The notes under the pieces: model-generated | What the model was told of the DNA's origin: nothing | Database searches by the model: none | Seen by the model: the letters and a program-made list of their open reading frames with translations, nothing else | Shown here: piece by piece, positions 1-8,421 of the stretch | Position numbering within the stretch: position 1 is the first letter of the stretch | Layout: every line of letters begins with the position of its first letter | Assembly: GCF_021654775.1 (NCBI RefSeq) | Contig: NZ_AP025343.1 | Coordinates: 2,943,501-3,007,500 of the forward strand | DNA from: Paenibacillus azoreducens | GTDB taxonomy: Bacteria > Bacillota > Bacilli > Paenibacillales > Paenibacillaceae | DNA length: 64,000 nucleotides | Direction: 5' to 3' | Position numbers and translations under genes: made by a program

Positions 1-2
1 AT

Positions 3-110
3 TTTCAAATCAGCCTTTCGTTTATTCGCTTCAAACTTGAGCTGAAAGATGAAGAAATGGCGGTGCAAAACGATGATTTTTTTGTGCCGTTATTTCTTTA
101 TTTCGATTGA
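3..110 (+). CDS. 3' end of an unrecognised gene cut by the window edge
   Basis: An open frame enters from the left edge and stops with TGA at 108-110, giving the last 35 residues of a protein. They read as a plausible C-terminus (acidic centre DEEMAVQND, aromatic end FLYFD). No family is recognised. The other two forward frames stop earlier, at positions 38-45. The call rests only on frame openness and composition and may be chance. Confidence 0.3.
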   Translation, partial: FQISLSFIRFKLELKDEEMAVQNDDFFVPLFLYFD

Positions 111-448
111 CTGAAGATGTATAATGCAAAGAAAGTATCCAGAAAAAGGGGGGAGAATCATGTCTCGTTGAAAGTAAACACCTTCCAAGTAGCTTGGGAC
201 AGTACCATTACAACCATTTCCTCAAATTAGTTCCCGCCACGAGAGTTACCAACATTTTATTTCTTTCAGAGTTTTGATTCCTATCCACCTTTTAGTAAAT
301 TGTGATCGCGCCATCCCTCATTTTTGTAGTGTATCGCCGATTTGCGTTAAAGCAAGAATAACCGGCGATTACCGGCATACAAATGGTGGATACTTGGAAT
401 TTAACACGGGAAAGAGATAAAACATAAAAGGAGTGAAGAATTAATCAC
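111..448 (+). other. Non-coding stretch with an orphan ribosome site
   Basis: No gene is supported here. A strong Shine-Dalgarno-like run (AAGGGGGGAG, 146-155) precedes an ATG at 160 that is followed after two codons by TGA (169-171). This looks like the start of a lost gene or chance. The Shine-Dalgarno of the next gene (AAGGAG) lies at about 428-433. A promoter was not assigned. Confidence 0.35.
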
Positions 449-1714
449 ATGAAAGGTTTAAGAGTAAATACGAAAACTGGAATTATTGCTTTTTTTGCTT
501 TTTTGCTGATTACAGCCGGTTTTTGGGGAGCGCGGCCGGTTGAGGCCGAGTCGGCTTCGCCAATCAAGGTAGCCGTGGATACGAAATGGATCTCTTTTTC
601 GGTTGATCCGCTGATCGACGGGGGAACGACGCTGGTGCAAATGCGCCCGCTTTTTGAATCGATGGGAATCTCCCTCAAGTGGGATCAGCAGAAACAGATC
701 ATAACGGGCCAAAAGGATTCCATGTCCTTCACATTGAAGGTCGACAGCTCCAAAGCGGTGCTGAACGGGAAAGAAATCACATTGGATAAACCAGCGCGGG
801 TCATTCATGGCAATACACTGGTTCCGCTGCGGTTCGTGGGCGAGGCAACGGGGAGCGTTGTAGCCTGGGATGCCCCAAACAGGGAAATCACGATTTTTAC
901 GGAGCAGATGATCAAACAGCTCGGACTTACCAAAGAGCAGGTGGAGAAAATAGTTGCCGAGCATGGTTGGTCAGGTTCTGGCACATCGCCGGATAACAAC
1001 CAACAACCGACCGATCCGGGGCAGAAGCCGAACCAAAACGGAACACAGCCGCCAGCGGGAGCGGTTAATCTTGAAAAGCTGCAGGGAATGTATGCCGGAT
1101 TTCGCACGGATGTAGGCGGCTACGAATGCGGAGGCACCTGCTGGGATTTTTACACTTTCCTTCCCGGAAAAAAAGTAGTCGTTGGCGAACCGGAGCAAGG
1201 CGGGCCGGAGACGATCGATTGCTCCAAACAGTCGTGCAATACGTATACCATTCAAAGTAACAAGCTTGTCTTAAATAACGGAAAAACCTACTCCGTCCGC
1301 GTGTCGGCACAAGGAAATCTGATCATTGATGATGTTGAATTAACGGCCGTTAAGCCGGTAGCGCCGGGGTACAAATTAAATGGGGGTTATGTGTTTAGAG
1401 GTTTTGAAGGATTGGCTGGAGCCAATGCTGCTTCTTCGGCTTGGGAGGAGTGGATTACCTTTAAAGCGGACGGAACCTTCAAAAGCGATAATTTGACGTT
1501 AGGCACGCTTGATACGGGTTCCGCGTCAACCAACTCCGGCTCGGGAACGAGCGGCTCAGGGACTTACAGCATTTCCGGAAATACCATCACGCTTCAATTT
1601 TCCGGGGGAAAAACATTCCGTTACGTCTTTTTCGTACACGCTGGAAAAAATGGGCAGCCGAATCCGCTTAATATCCAAATCGGCAGCCGTAATTTTTATG
1701 TCGATAACAAATGA
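449..1714 (+). CDS. Secreted stalk-domain (copper amine oxidase N-terminal-like) protein
   Basis: A 421-residue exported protein. Residues 1-33 form a signal peptide (basic MKGLRVNTK, hydrophobic core, cleavage near VEAES). Residues about 40-155 form the domain annotated as copper amine oxidase N-terminal or stalk domain, with the typical VQMRPLFESMGI and LVPLRFVGEA motifs. This domain is common in Paenibacillus surface proteins and is not itself an oxidase. A Pro/Gly/Gln-rich linker (about 170-200) leads to two beta-rich segments, each with aromatic and Gly residues and a Cys cluster (GYECGGTCWD) in the first; they look like lipocalin-like or META-like beta domains. Start supported by AAGGAG. 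Role probably at the cell surface; substrate unknown. Confidence 0.8.
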   Translation: MKGLRVNTKTGIIAFFAFLLITAGFWGARPVEAESASPIKVAVDTKWISFSVDPLIDGGTTLVQMRPLFESMGISLKWDQQKQIITGQKDSMSFTLKVDSSKAVLNGKEITLDKPARVIHGNTLVPLRFVGEATGSVVAWDAPNREITIFTEQMIKQLGLTKEQVEKIVAEHGWSGSGTSPDNNQQPTDPGQKPNQNGTQPPAGAVNLEKLQGMYAGFRTDVGGYECGGTCWDFYTFLPGKKVVVGEPEQGGPETIDCSKQSCNTYTIQSNKLVLNNGKTYSVRVSAQGNLIIDDVELTAVKPVAPGYKLNGGYVFRGFEGLAGANAASSAWEEWITFKADGTFKSDNLTLGTLDTGSASTNSGSGTSGSGTYSISGNTITLQFSGGKTFRYVFFVHAGKNGQPNPLNIQIGSRNFYVDNK

Positions 1715-1745
1715 TTTGGAAGAAAGCAAGCTGAATTGATCCCGA

Positions 1746-2243
1746 CTACAGCTCCTTGTTTTCTCCTGTTATCATATCCATCTTATAAACTTTACTTGTT
1801 GTTTTGTTGACGCTGAACCAGCCATACGTGGCTATATGATCAGGGAAATTTTCAAATACATGAATGGAATATTCGTTATCGTCGGCGCTGTCGATCATCA
1901 TATGAAGATGATATTTGTCAGCGTCTTTTTTTATTTTCTGATAAACCAGAATTAAAGCTTGTTCTTCGCTGATGGCCGCAGCCGGCTGTTTTCCGATATA
2001 TAGTTTATTGTCCTGCAAGCTGACCTGCTTGCCGATAGACTCCGAAAGCGGACGGACCGGTACATAAGTCGTTCCTTTATAGATGAAGGCATCCGCTGAT
2101 TTCGTTTTGGCTCCGTCTACGTACAGGTCTATTTTTTTCAATAACACCTGGATATTTGTTCCGGCTGCGGCAAAAGCGGTAACACCCGTGACCATCGAGC
2201 CGATCGTAAGACCGATGAGCAGTCCCTTCAGCTTATCTTTCAT
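1746..2243 (-). CDS. Secreted stalk-domain protein with PepSY-like tail
   Basis: A 165-residue exported protein convergent with the previous gene. The ATG at 2243 is chosen because GAGGT lies just upstream on this strand and the product then starts with a clean signal peptide (MKDKLKGLLIGLT, cleavage near AFAAAG). Residues about 30-85 form a compact stalk domain (TTYVPVRPLSESIG). Residues about 90-165 (EEQALILVYQKIKKDADKY, then a beta-rich end) resemble a PepSY/YpeB-like module, which in that family inhibits peptidases or binds the wall. Function inferred only from these domains. Confidence 0.7.
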   Translation of the reverse strand: MKDKLKGLLIGLTIGSMVTGVTAFAAAGTNIQVLLKKIDLYVDGAKTKSADAFIYKGTTYVPVRPLSESIGKQVSLQDNKLYIGKQPAAAISEEQALILVYQKIKKDADKYHLHMMIDSADDNEYSIHVFENFPDHIATYGWFSVNKTTSKVYKMDMITGENKEL

Positions 2244-2498
2244 GTGATGAACCTCTTTTCTTCTGGAAATGATAACCTTAGTATAGAACTGAAATATCAT
2301 TCTGGATAGTACCGCAAGCAACTTTAGCATGGTAAAAAACGTCGAAATCATAGATATTCTGCGATTGCCCGAGAAATAAACGGTATTTCCCTGCATATGC
2401 TCATAGCAAACTGGCAAGTCGGGCGCTTGCCTTTTGTTTTATAAATCTAACCGGAATATGATGATTTGAATGTCAAACAGGCGGGAGGTTAACGGATC

Positions 2499-3539
2499 AT
2501 GAAAATTGGATTGGCACGGCAAAATGCGGCGGCATGGGTAACAACCAATGCGCGAAAGGAAGAAGGGTATCTGGGTGCTTATTTTAGCGGTTCTACGGTT
2601 GGGCGTTCTGATCAGGATTCGCTGCCTGTAGGTTCAGACATAGATGTCGTTGTCGTCAGAGAGGGGGAGGAGGCCCCGCCGAAGCCGGGGAAGATCCGGT
2701 TCCGGGATACGCTTATTGAGATCACCTATGTATCTTCGAAGCAGCTTGATTCAGCCGAACATCTGCTAAAGTCCTATCATCTGGCCGGAAGCTTCCGCTT
2801 TAACACCATTATCGATGACCCTACAGGAGGTTTGCGCAGGCTGCAAGAGCAGGTCTCGAAGCATTTTGCGGAGAAAAAATGGGTCCGCCAACGGTGTGAG
2901 GAAGCTAGAGTCCGGGCTGAAACCGGACTGCGTTCCCTAAATCCAGACGCCCCCTTATATGAACGGGTGACAAGCTGGTTGTTTCCGACGGGCGTAATGA
3001 CGCATGTCATTCTGGTTGCGGCTCTTCGGAATCCGACGGTGAGACTCCGGTATTTGGCGGCGCGAAAAGTTTTGGCGGAATATGGTTACGATGATTTTTA
3101 TCCGCGGCTGCTCGCTTTATTGGGATGTGAAGATTGGACGGCGGAGCTAGTAGAGCATCATCTGGCAGGGCTTGAACATACTTTTGATGCTGCGGCAGCC
3201 GCGGCCCGAGCGCCGTTTTTCTTCAGCTCCGACATTACTCCCGAAGCGCGCTGCATCGTCATTGACGGCAGCAGGGAACTTATTTCTGCCGGAGATCACC
3301 GCGAAGCGGTGTTTTGGATCGTGGCGACATACGCCAGATGCCAGCAAATTTTAGCCGTTGACGCTCCGGAAGAAGTACGGCGCTTGTTTGAACCTGCTTT
3401 CCATGAGATTTTGGCGGATTTGGGTCTTGATTCGCATGGGGACATGGTTCGCCGCAGCGAAGAGGCGATGCGAATGATGCCGGAGCTGTGGCAGATTGCC
3501 GAGGAGATTATGCGTGCCAATCCGGAAGTTATGGAATGA
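2499..3539 (+). CDS. Nucleotidyltransferase-fold protein
   Basis: A 346-residue protein. Residues about 29-56 carry the polymerase-beta-type nucleotidyltransferase signature: FSGSTVG, then GSDIDVVVV, the DxD pair expected to bind Mg2+. A third acidic strand follows (RDTLIEITYV). The remainder is helical and resembles the C-terminal domain of aminoglycoside nucleotidyltransferase-like or kanamycin-nucleotidyltransferase-like proteins. Substrate unknown; modification of a small molecule or an RNA end are both possible. The ATG at 2499 follows GGGAGG by about 11 bases. No operon partner is evident. Confidence 0.7.
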   Translation: MKIGLARQNAAAWVTTNARKEEGYLGAYFSGSTVGRSDQDSLPVGSDIDVVVVREGEEAPPKPGKIRFRDTLIEITYVSSKQLDSAEHLLKSYHLAGSFRFNTIIDDPTGGLRRLQEQVSKHFAEKKWVRQRCEEARVRAETGLRSLNPDAPLYERVTSWLFPTGVMTHVILVAALRNPTVRLRYLAARKVLAEYGYDDFYPRLLALLGCEDWTAELVEHHLAGLEHTFDAAAAAARAPFFFSSDITPEARCIVIDGSRELISAGDHREAVFWIVATYARCQQILAVDAPEEVRRLFEPAFHEILADLGLDSHGDMVRRSEEAMRMMPELWQIAEEIMRANPEVME

Positions 3540-3722
3540 AATGAATTTTCTATATCAATAGGCCATGGCGTTTATTCAAACCGGTTTGCCCGAGGAACAA
3601 AGTTGTATTCAATTCCCGGAATCAGCACGGATGACGCGATTGCGGTGAAAACGGACGAGGGTTGCTTTTTTAAAATGATTAATGCCATTAAAGAACGAAC
3701 TGAAGAGGAGAAACACAAATAG
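3540..3722 (+). pseudogene. 3' remnant of an unrecognised gene
   Basis: Directly after the preceding stop codon, and in the same frame, an open stretch runs to TAG at 3720-3722. It lacks a start and a ribosome site but reads as convincing protein (KLYSIPGISTDDAIAVK, then FFKMINAIKE). Beta-strand-loop patterns of this kind end several Paenibacillus lipoproteins, but no family is assigned. Most likely the tail of a gene whose 5' part was deleted. Confidence 0.4.
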
Positions 3723-3732
3723 GAGGAAATAT

Positions 3733-3846
3733 ATGGAGGGGGAATTGAAACACGAATCGTATTGTTTTGCTGAAGAAGGTTTAAGCTTCTGGCAGGATAC
3801 TTTAACATTAATTGTTTATTACCTCCATTTTTCGTTGGTTCTTTGA
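3733..3846 (+). CDS. Small ORF of 37 codons with a perfect ribosome site
   Basis: ATG at 3733 follows AGGAGG (3721-3726) by six bases, an ideal signal. The 37-residue product is acidic then hydrophobic (TLTLIVYYLHFS at the C-terminus), so it could be a short membrane-associated peptide. It overlaps no other gene. It could equally be the start of a decayed gene, since the fragment just upstream is broken. No family recognised. Confidence 0.3.
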   Translation: MEGELKHESYCFAEEGLSFWQDTLTLIVYYLHFSLVL

Positions 3847-3886
3847 TACGATTTAGGTGACTCAAAATATTTAGGAGGGCTGGATT

Positions 3887-5200
3887 ATGCTCCAGGAACG
3901 GATCGGAAAATGGATGGCGTCTTACGCTCAAAATGGCTATTTAAACGGATCGATATTAATAGCTCGCAACGGACAGGTTATTTTTAAAGAAGGCTTCGGA
4001 ATGGCCAACCGGGAGCACAAGGTGCCAAATACGCCTGCAACCAAATTTCGCATCGGATCCCTAACCAAAGCTTTTACAGCCATGGGCATATTTCAACTGC
4101 ATGAGGAGAAAAAACTGAATATTAACGATACTCTAGATAAATATATTTCAGATTATCCAAACGGGGATCGCATTTCGATTTACCATTGCTTAACGAATAC
4201 TTCCGGCATTCCCAACTACACTAGTTTCCCCGACTTTTGGTCTTATACCATGAGACTTCCATTAACGCTAACTCAACTGATTGATTCATTTAAGGTTCGC
4301 GATTTGGAGTTTGAACCGGGTAGCAGGTTTGGATACTCAAATTCAGGTTATGCTTTGTTAACGCAGATTATCGAATCCGTTTCCGGGATGTCCTACTCCG
4401 ATTATATCCGGGAGAAAATTTGCCAACCTTTAGGAATGTACCATACCGGCTGTGATGATGGCGTACGAATCGTATCGAATCTGGCTTCCGGGTATTCTTT
4501 TTTTGAAGAACCGATTCATGCTGCCTATACAGATTTATCATTCCCATTAGGTTGCTATGGCTTGTATTCGACGACTGAGGATCTGTTCATTTGGGATCAA
4601 GCATTAAAAACATCCAAATTGTTAAGCAAAAATTCGACGAAAAAAATGTTTACGCCAAATCACGGATCTTATGCATGCGGATGGATGATTTCAGAAATGC
4701 AAGGCCGAACATGCATCAATCATTTTGGCGATATTGACGGATATTTCAGCGATTTTCTCAGGTTTGTGGATGATGATGTTACGATCATTTTCTTGAGTAA
4801 TATGAGCGTAACTCCTGTAACCCATTTAAGCCGTGAAATGGCCAAGCTTGTTTTTGGCGAAAATGTTTCTTTACCGCTTCCCGCTGAGCCGATTCAATTT
4901 AATAAAAGAGAATTGATCGTAGGCAAGTATTCAGATCATTATGACACAGTAATGTTGGACATATCGCTGAAAAACAACGAACTTTACCTTACTGTTCCAA
5001 AAATGTACGGCATATTGTATAAGTTTAAACTGATCCCAGTAAGCCAAGACACCGCCAGGGTGACTTTTATAACCGAGATGGTCAATGAACAGCTTGTGTT
5101 TCGTTATTCGGCATCCGGCGAAATCGAGCACGTTGAATATACGGACGATTCAAGTAACAGACATCTTCTGCACAAAGCAGTTCCCAAGATTGATGAATGA
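3887..5200 (+). CDS. Serine hydrolase, class C beta-lactamase-like family
   Basis: A 437-residue penicillin-binding-protein/esterase-fold enzyme. The catalytic motifs are visible: S-x-x-K at residues 58-61 (GSLTK), Y-x-N in GYSNSGY near 147, and an H-F-G in place of the third KTG/HTG motif near 280. A C-terminal beta domain follows (ELIVGKYSDHYD). There is no signal peptide, so it is probably cytoplasmic. Members hydrolyse esters, D-amino acid peptides or beta-lactams; the substrate cannot be told from sequence. Start supported by AGGAGG 8 bases upstream. A second paralogue lies at 55295-56491. Confidence 0.85.
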   Translation: MLQERIGKWMASYAQNGYLNGSILIARNGQVIFKEGFGMANREHKVPNTPATKFRIGSLTKAFTAMGIFQLHEEKKLNINDTLDKYISDYPNGDRISIYHCLTNTSGIPNYTSFPDFWSYTMRLPLTLTQLIDSFKVRDLEFEPGSRFGYSNSGYALLTQIIESVSGMSYSDYIREKICQPLGMYHTGCDDGVRIVSNLASGYSFFEEPIHAAYTDLSFPLGCYGLYSTTEDLFIWDQALKTSKLLSKNSTKKMFTPNHGSYACGWMISEMQGRTCINHFGDIDGYFSDFLRFVDDDVTIIFLSNMSVTPVTHLSREMAKLVFGENVSLPLPAEPIQFNKRELIVGKYSDHYDTVMLDISLKNNELYLTVPKMYGILYKFKLIPVSQDTARVTFITEMVNEQLVFRYSASGEIEHVEYTDDSSNRHLLHKAVPKIDE

Positions 5201-5236
5201 GGGGAAGGGATGCATCAGCAAATTTAGAGATTGAAA

Positions 5237-5246
5237 TATCTAGATA
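5237..5246. promoter_or_regulatory. Candidate ArsR-family operator upstream of the repressor gene
   Basis: TATCTAGATA is a perfect 10-bp palindrome 19 bases before the repressor start and next to a TATAAT-like sequence (5251-5256). The core ATATCTAGA recurs at 5623-5631 before the neighbouring transporter gene, which suggests a shared operator. Confidence 0.4.
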
Positions 5247-5264
5247 AGCAGATATAATAGAGCT

Positions 5265-5576
5265 ATGGATATGGTATTGATTTTCAAGGCGTTGTCCAAT
5301 GACACTCGCTTGCAAATTCTGGAGTGGTTAAAGGAACCGGACGCAAATTTTGGGCCGCAATTGTTTTTGCCTCCGGATGCTGATTTCAAAGGAGGGATAT
5401 GCGTAGGAAGCATTCAGGAAAAAACGGGGTTGTCCCAATCCGTGATTTCCAGTTATTTGACGATGATGAAAAAGGCCGGACTGCTCGAATCCCGGCGTTA
5501 CGGTCAATGGACGTACTACCGGCGAAACGAAGAAACGCTAATGTTTATAGCCAATTTTATCAAGAATAAAATATAA
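5265..5576 (+). CDS. ArsR-family winged-helix repressor
   Basis: A 103-residue small regulator. Residues 1-35 form the dimerisation helix and first helices (IFKALSNDTRLQILEWL). The recognition helix lies in TGLSQSVISSYLTMMKKAGLL (about 57-77), followed by the wing (SRRYGQWTYYRRN). Two isolated cysteines are not enough to argue for metal sensing. The gene sits 96 bp upstream of an MFS transporter, with palindromes before both genes, so it probably represses itself and the exporter in response to the exporter's substrate. Confidence 0.85.
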   Translation: MDMVLIFKALSNDTRLQILEWLKEPDANFGPQLFLPPDADFKGGICVGSIQEKTGLSQSVISSYLTMMKKAGLLESRRYGQWTYYRRNEETLMFIANFIKNKI

Positions 5577-5580
5577 GGAC

Positions 5581-5606
5581 AGGCAGTCGCCATCGTGAGG
5601 CTGCCT
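5581..5606 (+). terminator. Weak hairpin after the ArsR gene
   Basis: AGGCAG (5581-5586) pairs with CTGCCT (5601-5606) around a 14-base loop, followed by ATTCATTTG. There is no real T-run, so it may only attenuate. Confidence 0.25.
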
Positions 5607-5622
5607 ATTCATTTGCAATAAC

Positions 5623-5654
5623 ATATCTAGAAAATTGTATATTTAAATATACAA
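5623..5654. promoter_or_regulatory. Palindromic operator before the MFS gene
   Basis: ATATCTAGA (5623-5631) repeats the core found before the ArsR gene. Immediately after it is a perfect 20-bp palindrome, TTGTATATTTAAATATACAA (5635-5654), centred 27 bases before the GTG start. An ArsR-family dimer is the natural candidate to bind it. Confidence 0.55.
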
Positions 5655-5671
5655 ATTAACGGAGGGGTTTT

Positions 5672-6853
5672 GTGAAACGGAACGGTTCTATATTTTTCAT
5701 TGCACTTGGCATTTTTAGCATTATTAATACCGAACTTGGCGTCGTCGGCCTGCTGCCGCTGATTATGAAAAAGTACGGAGTGACCGCCCCTCAGGCGGGT
5801 ATGCTTGTAAGTTCATTTGCGCTCATTATTGCACTGTTTGGTCCCTGGATGACTCTCCTGATGTCGAGATGGAATCGGAAACGCGTTCTGACGGGCGTTC
5901 TCGCGTTGTTTGCCGTCTTTAACCTCGTTTCGGCTTTTGCGCCGACCTTTCCAATTTTGTTGACATTTCGGGTCATTCCGGCTTTCTTTCATCCTGTTTA
6001 TTTCTCCATTGCCTTCGTATTGGCTGCGGTGCTGTCGGATAAAGAGCGGGCCGCACTTGCAAGTAGAAAGGTATTTCTCGGAGTTAGCACGGGGATGGTG
6101 CTTGGCATTCCGATTACGTCTTTCGTCGCTAATCAATTTTCGCTTGGGAGTGCGTTTGTTCTCTCGGCGATTGTGAACGGGGTTGCCTGTCTGGGAATCG
6201 CCTTTATGGTACCGTCTACAGCCGACGACCAAAAACCTGCCTCAATCAGACGGCAGCTCGGGGTATTGCGTAAACCGGCCTTGTGGCTGAATATCGGAGC
6301 CGCCAGTTTTATACTCGCCGCGATGTTTGACGTGTACAGCTATTTTGCCGAATTTATGGGGCAGCGTCCGGGTATGAATGGGGGGATGGTGAGCATCTTG
6401 CTGGTCGTTTTTGGCGCCAGCGGCGTGGCGGGCAACTGGTATGCAGGCAAATTGCTTGGACGTTCTCTGACGAAAACGACGCTGCTGTATCCGGTCGCGT
6501 TGGCATTGTGCTACATTCTCCTGCACTATAAAGGAGCATCGCTCATTTGGCTTAGCGTAATCGTTGTAATATGGGGAGCGGTGCATACAAGCGGACTTAT
6601 CGTCAGTCAAATCTGGCTGACATCGGAAGCGTCTGAAGCGCCGGAGTTTGCGAACAGTCTATTCGTTTCCTTTTCCAATCTGGGGGTCACGATCGGGACG
6701 GCTGCAGGAGGTTGGGTGATCGCCCGAGCCGGTACGGGAGAAATAATATGGGGCGGTATTCTGTTTGCCGCGTTGGCCTTGCTGTGCATCGCTGCGGGCA
6801 CCGTATTGCGGGCAAAGACGAAGACGCCGACGGTACTGGATGGAAAATCATAA
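5672..6853 (+). CDS. MFS transporter, DHA1-type efflux family
   Basis: A 393-residue polytopic membrane protein with about 12 hydrophobic segments and the loop 2-3 signature region (LMSRWNRKRVL, residues about 64-74). TM1 carries ELGVVGLLP, the pattern of DHA1 drug or arabinose-type exporters. The GTG start at 5672 lies 6 bases after GGAGGGG. It is controlled from the palindromes at 5623-5654 and presumably by the adjacent ArsR protein. Substrate unknown; a toxic small molecule is the usual cargo for this pairing. Confidence 0.85.
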   Translation: MKRNGSIFFIALGIFSIINTELGVVGLLPLIMKKYGVTAPQAGMLVSSFALIIALFGPWMTLLMSRWNRKRVLTGVLALFAVFNLVSAFAPTFPILLTFRVIPAFFHPVYFSIAFVLAAVLSDKERAALASRKVFLGVSTGMVLGIPITSFVANQFSLGSAFVLSAIVNGVACLGIAFMVPSTADDQKPASIRRQLGVLRKPALWLNIGAASFILAAMFDVYSYFAEFMGQRPGMNGGMVSILLVVFGASGVAGNWYAGKLLGRSLTKTTLLYPVALALCYILLHYKGASLIWLSVIVVIWGAVHTSGLIVSQIWLTSEASEAPEFANSLFVSFSNLGVTIGTAAGGWVIARAGTGEIIWGGILFAALALLCIAAGTVLRAKTKTPTVLDGKS

Positions 6854-6969
6854 AGGGATTTGGCTCAGGCACGATGTCAGGGGAGGAAAAAGAAGGGCGC
6901 TTCCTATTATTTACCATCTGATATAAAATGAAATAGATTGATTATGAATGGCGGAAAGGAGCAAACCTC

Positions 6970-7434
6970 TTGAATGGATTGTTATCCCAATATAAACGCA
7001 TTATCGCAGGAGAAATTGCGCCGTCTCCTGTCGAACTTCTAATGGGTATCCGACCTTTAGACATCGAGGAGGGCCGTTCGGTTTTTGAATTGGAAGCAAC
7101 GTACGATCATTCCAATCCGCAAGGAACGGTTAATGGCGGCGTCACGACTACCCTTGCCGATATGGCGATGGGCATGGCGTTCGGAACGACGCTTCAGCCG
7201 CATGAAACGTTCACGACCATTGAATTGAAAATCAATTTCTTGAAGCCGATCTGGCTGGGAAAGGTCAGGGCGGAAGCCGAGGTGAAAAAACGCGGCAAAA
7301 CGATCGGTTTGGTGGAATGCAATCTGTTCGATGAGAAAGGAAGTCTGGTTGCTTTTTCCACGAGTACATGCATGGTGCTTGAAGGCGAAAAGGCCAGCGG
7401 CAGGTCACAGCATACTGCAGATGACACAAGATGA
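6970..7434 (+). CDS. PaaI/YigI-type hotdog-fold thioesterase
   Basis: A 154-residue single-domain hotdog protein. The family pattern is seen at residues 47-65: NPQGTVNGGVTTTLADMAMG, containing the Gly-Gly pair and the Asp at the active-site helix. The central strand (TTIELKINFLKPI) and the end strand (GLVECNLFDEKGSLVAFSTST) fit. Such enzymes hydrolyse acyl- or aryl-CoA thioesters in the cytosol as tetramers. The TTG start at 6970 is preceded by AAAGGAG. It stands alone between the MFS gene and a terminator. Confidence 0.85.
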   Translation: MNGLLSQYKRIIAGEIAPSPVELLMGIRPLDIEEGRSVFELEATYDHSNPQGTVNGGVTTTLADMAMGMAFGTTLQPHETFTTIELKINFLKPIWLGKVRAEAEVKKRGKTIGLVECNLFDEKGSLVAFSTSTCMVLEGEKASGRSQHTADDTR

Positions 7435-7498
7435 AAAACGAATGACTACATTATTTGAGCGAGAGAAATCGTCAAGCAAATTAAAGAAAATCATCCAC

Positions 7499-7538
7499 AA
7501 CCGGTGTATGTTTCAGTGATCATGCTTCACCGGTTTTT
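7499..7538 (+). terminator. Rho-independent terminator after the thioesterase gene
   Basis: AACCGGTG (7499-7506) pairs perfectly with CACCGGTT (7528-7535), followed by TTTGA. The loop is long (21 bases). The rest of the gap before 7732 shows no gene. Confidence 0.6.
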
Positions 7539-7731
7539 GACTTTCATAAAATTCTCATTCGCCGTTCAGGGGCACCATTCCGGGTTGTCAGCCGCAACGT
7601 GATCGACGGAATCATAAGGAGAATCCGCGTAACTTCAGAGATTCTTTAGAATTTCCCCAACGAAATCTTCATATGTTTTTCTTATGCTGGGAGCTAAGAC
7701 CGATTTTAAGCAATAACCAGGGAGGTTGCAG

Positions 7732-8421
7732 ATGAACAAGGTCACCATATTGGTTGTGGATGACGACTCCGAAATCAGGGACTTTATACGTATCTTCTTG
7801 TGTAATGAAGGATATCATGTGCTGGAAGCGGAGAATGGTTTGCAGGCGCTGGAGATTGTCAAGACATCATCCGTGCAATTGATCATTCTGGACGTGATGA
7901 TGGCCCATATGGATGGAATCAGGGCATGCCTGAAAATCAGAGAATTCTCGAAGATCCCCATTATCATACTGTCTGCCAAGGAAGAAGAAATTGATGTTAT
8001 AACCGGGTTGACTACCGGAGCGGATGATTATATGACCAAGCCGTTCAGTCTCTTGGAATTGACGGCCCGGGTCAAGGCGCAACTACGCCGGCAAAGCTAC
8101 TCCGTCAAGAAGCCAGAGGAAGACGTCATTGCCGCCGGTGACTTAATCATAGACAGGGCGATGCATCAAGTAACCGTAAAGGGAAAGGAAATATCCCTGA
8201 CACCTCTTGAATTTTCCATACTCGAACTGATGGCAAGCCATCGCGGACAAGTGTTTAGCGTGGATAAAATTTATGAAAGGGTTTGGAAAGAGTCTTCCAA
8301 CATCTCGGATAACACGGTTGTAGTTCATATCCGAAACCTCCGGGAGAAAATTGAGGCGAACCCGCGGGAACCCCGGTACGTCAAGACAGTTTGGGGAGTG
8401 GGTTACAAAATTGAAAAATAA
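7732..8421 (+). CDS. OmpR/VanR-family response regulator
   Basis: A 229-residue two-component regulator. Receiver domain residues 1-120: acidic pocket VVDDD, phospho-acceptor Asp in ILDVMM (about 53), Ser in ILSAKEEE, Lys in TKPFS. The winged-helix effector domain (about 130-228) ends in the family pattern VHIRNLREKIEANP and VWGVGYKIEK. The ATG at 7732 is preferred over a TTG two codons earlier because GGAGG (7721-7725) is then spaced six bases away. The kinase gene overlaps its end, so the two are translated together. Target genes are not evident. Confidence 0.9.
   Translation: MNKVTILVVDDDSEIRDFIRIFLCNEGYHVLEAENGLQALEIVKTSSVQLIILDVMMAHMDGIRACLKIREFSKIPIIILSAKEEEIDVITGLTTGADDYMTKPFSLLELTARVKAQLRRQSYSVKKPEEDVIAAGDLIIDRAMHQVTVKGKEISLTPLEFSILELMASHRGQVFSVDKIYERVWKESSNISDNTVVVHIRNLREKIEANPREPRYVKTVWGVGYKIEK

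Noticed and set aside
160..171. ATG with an excellent ribosome site at the left end
   Set aside because: The frame stops after three codons; noted only as an orphan signal, not a gene.
458..964. A 168-codon minus-strand open frame
   Set aside because: Antisense to the stalk-domain gene, whose signal peptide and domain motifs are clear.
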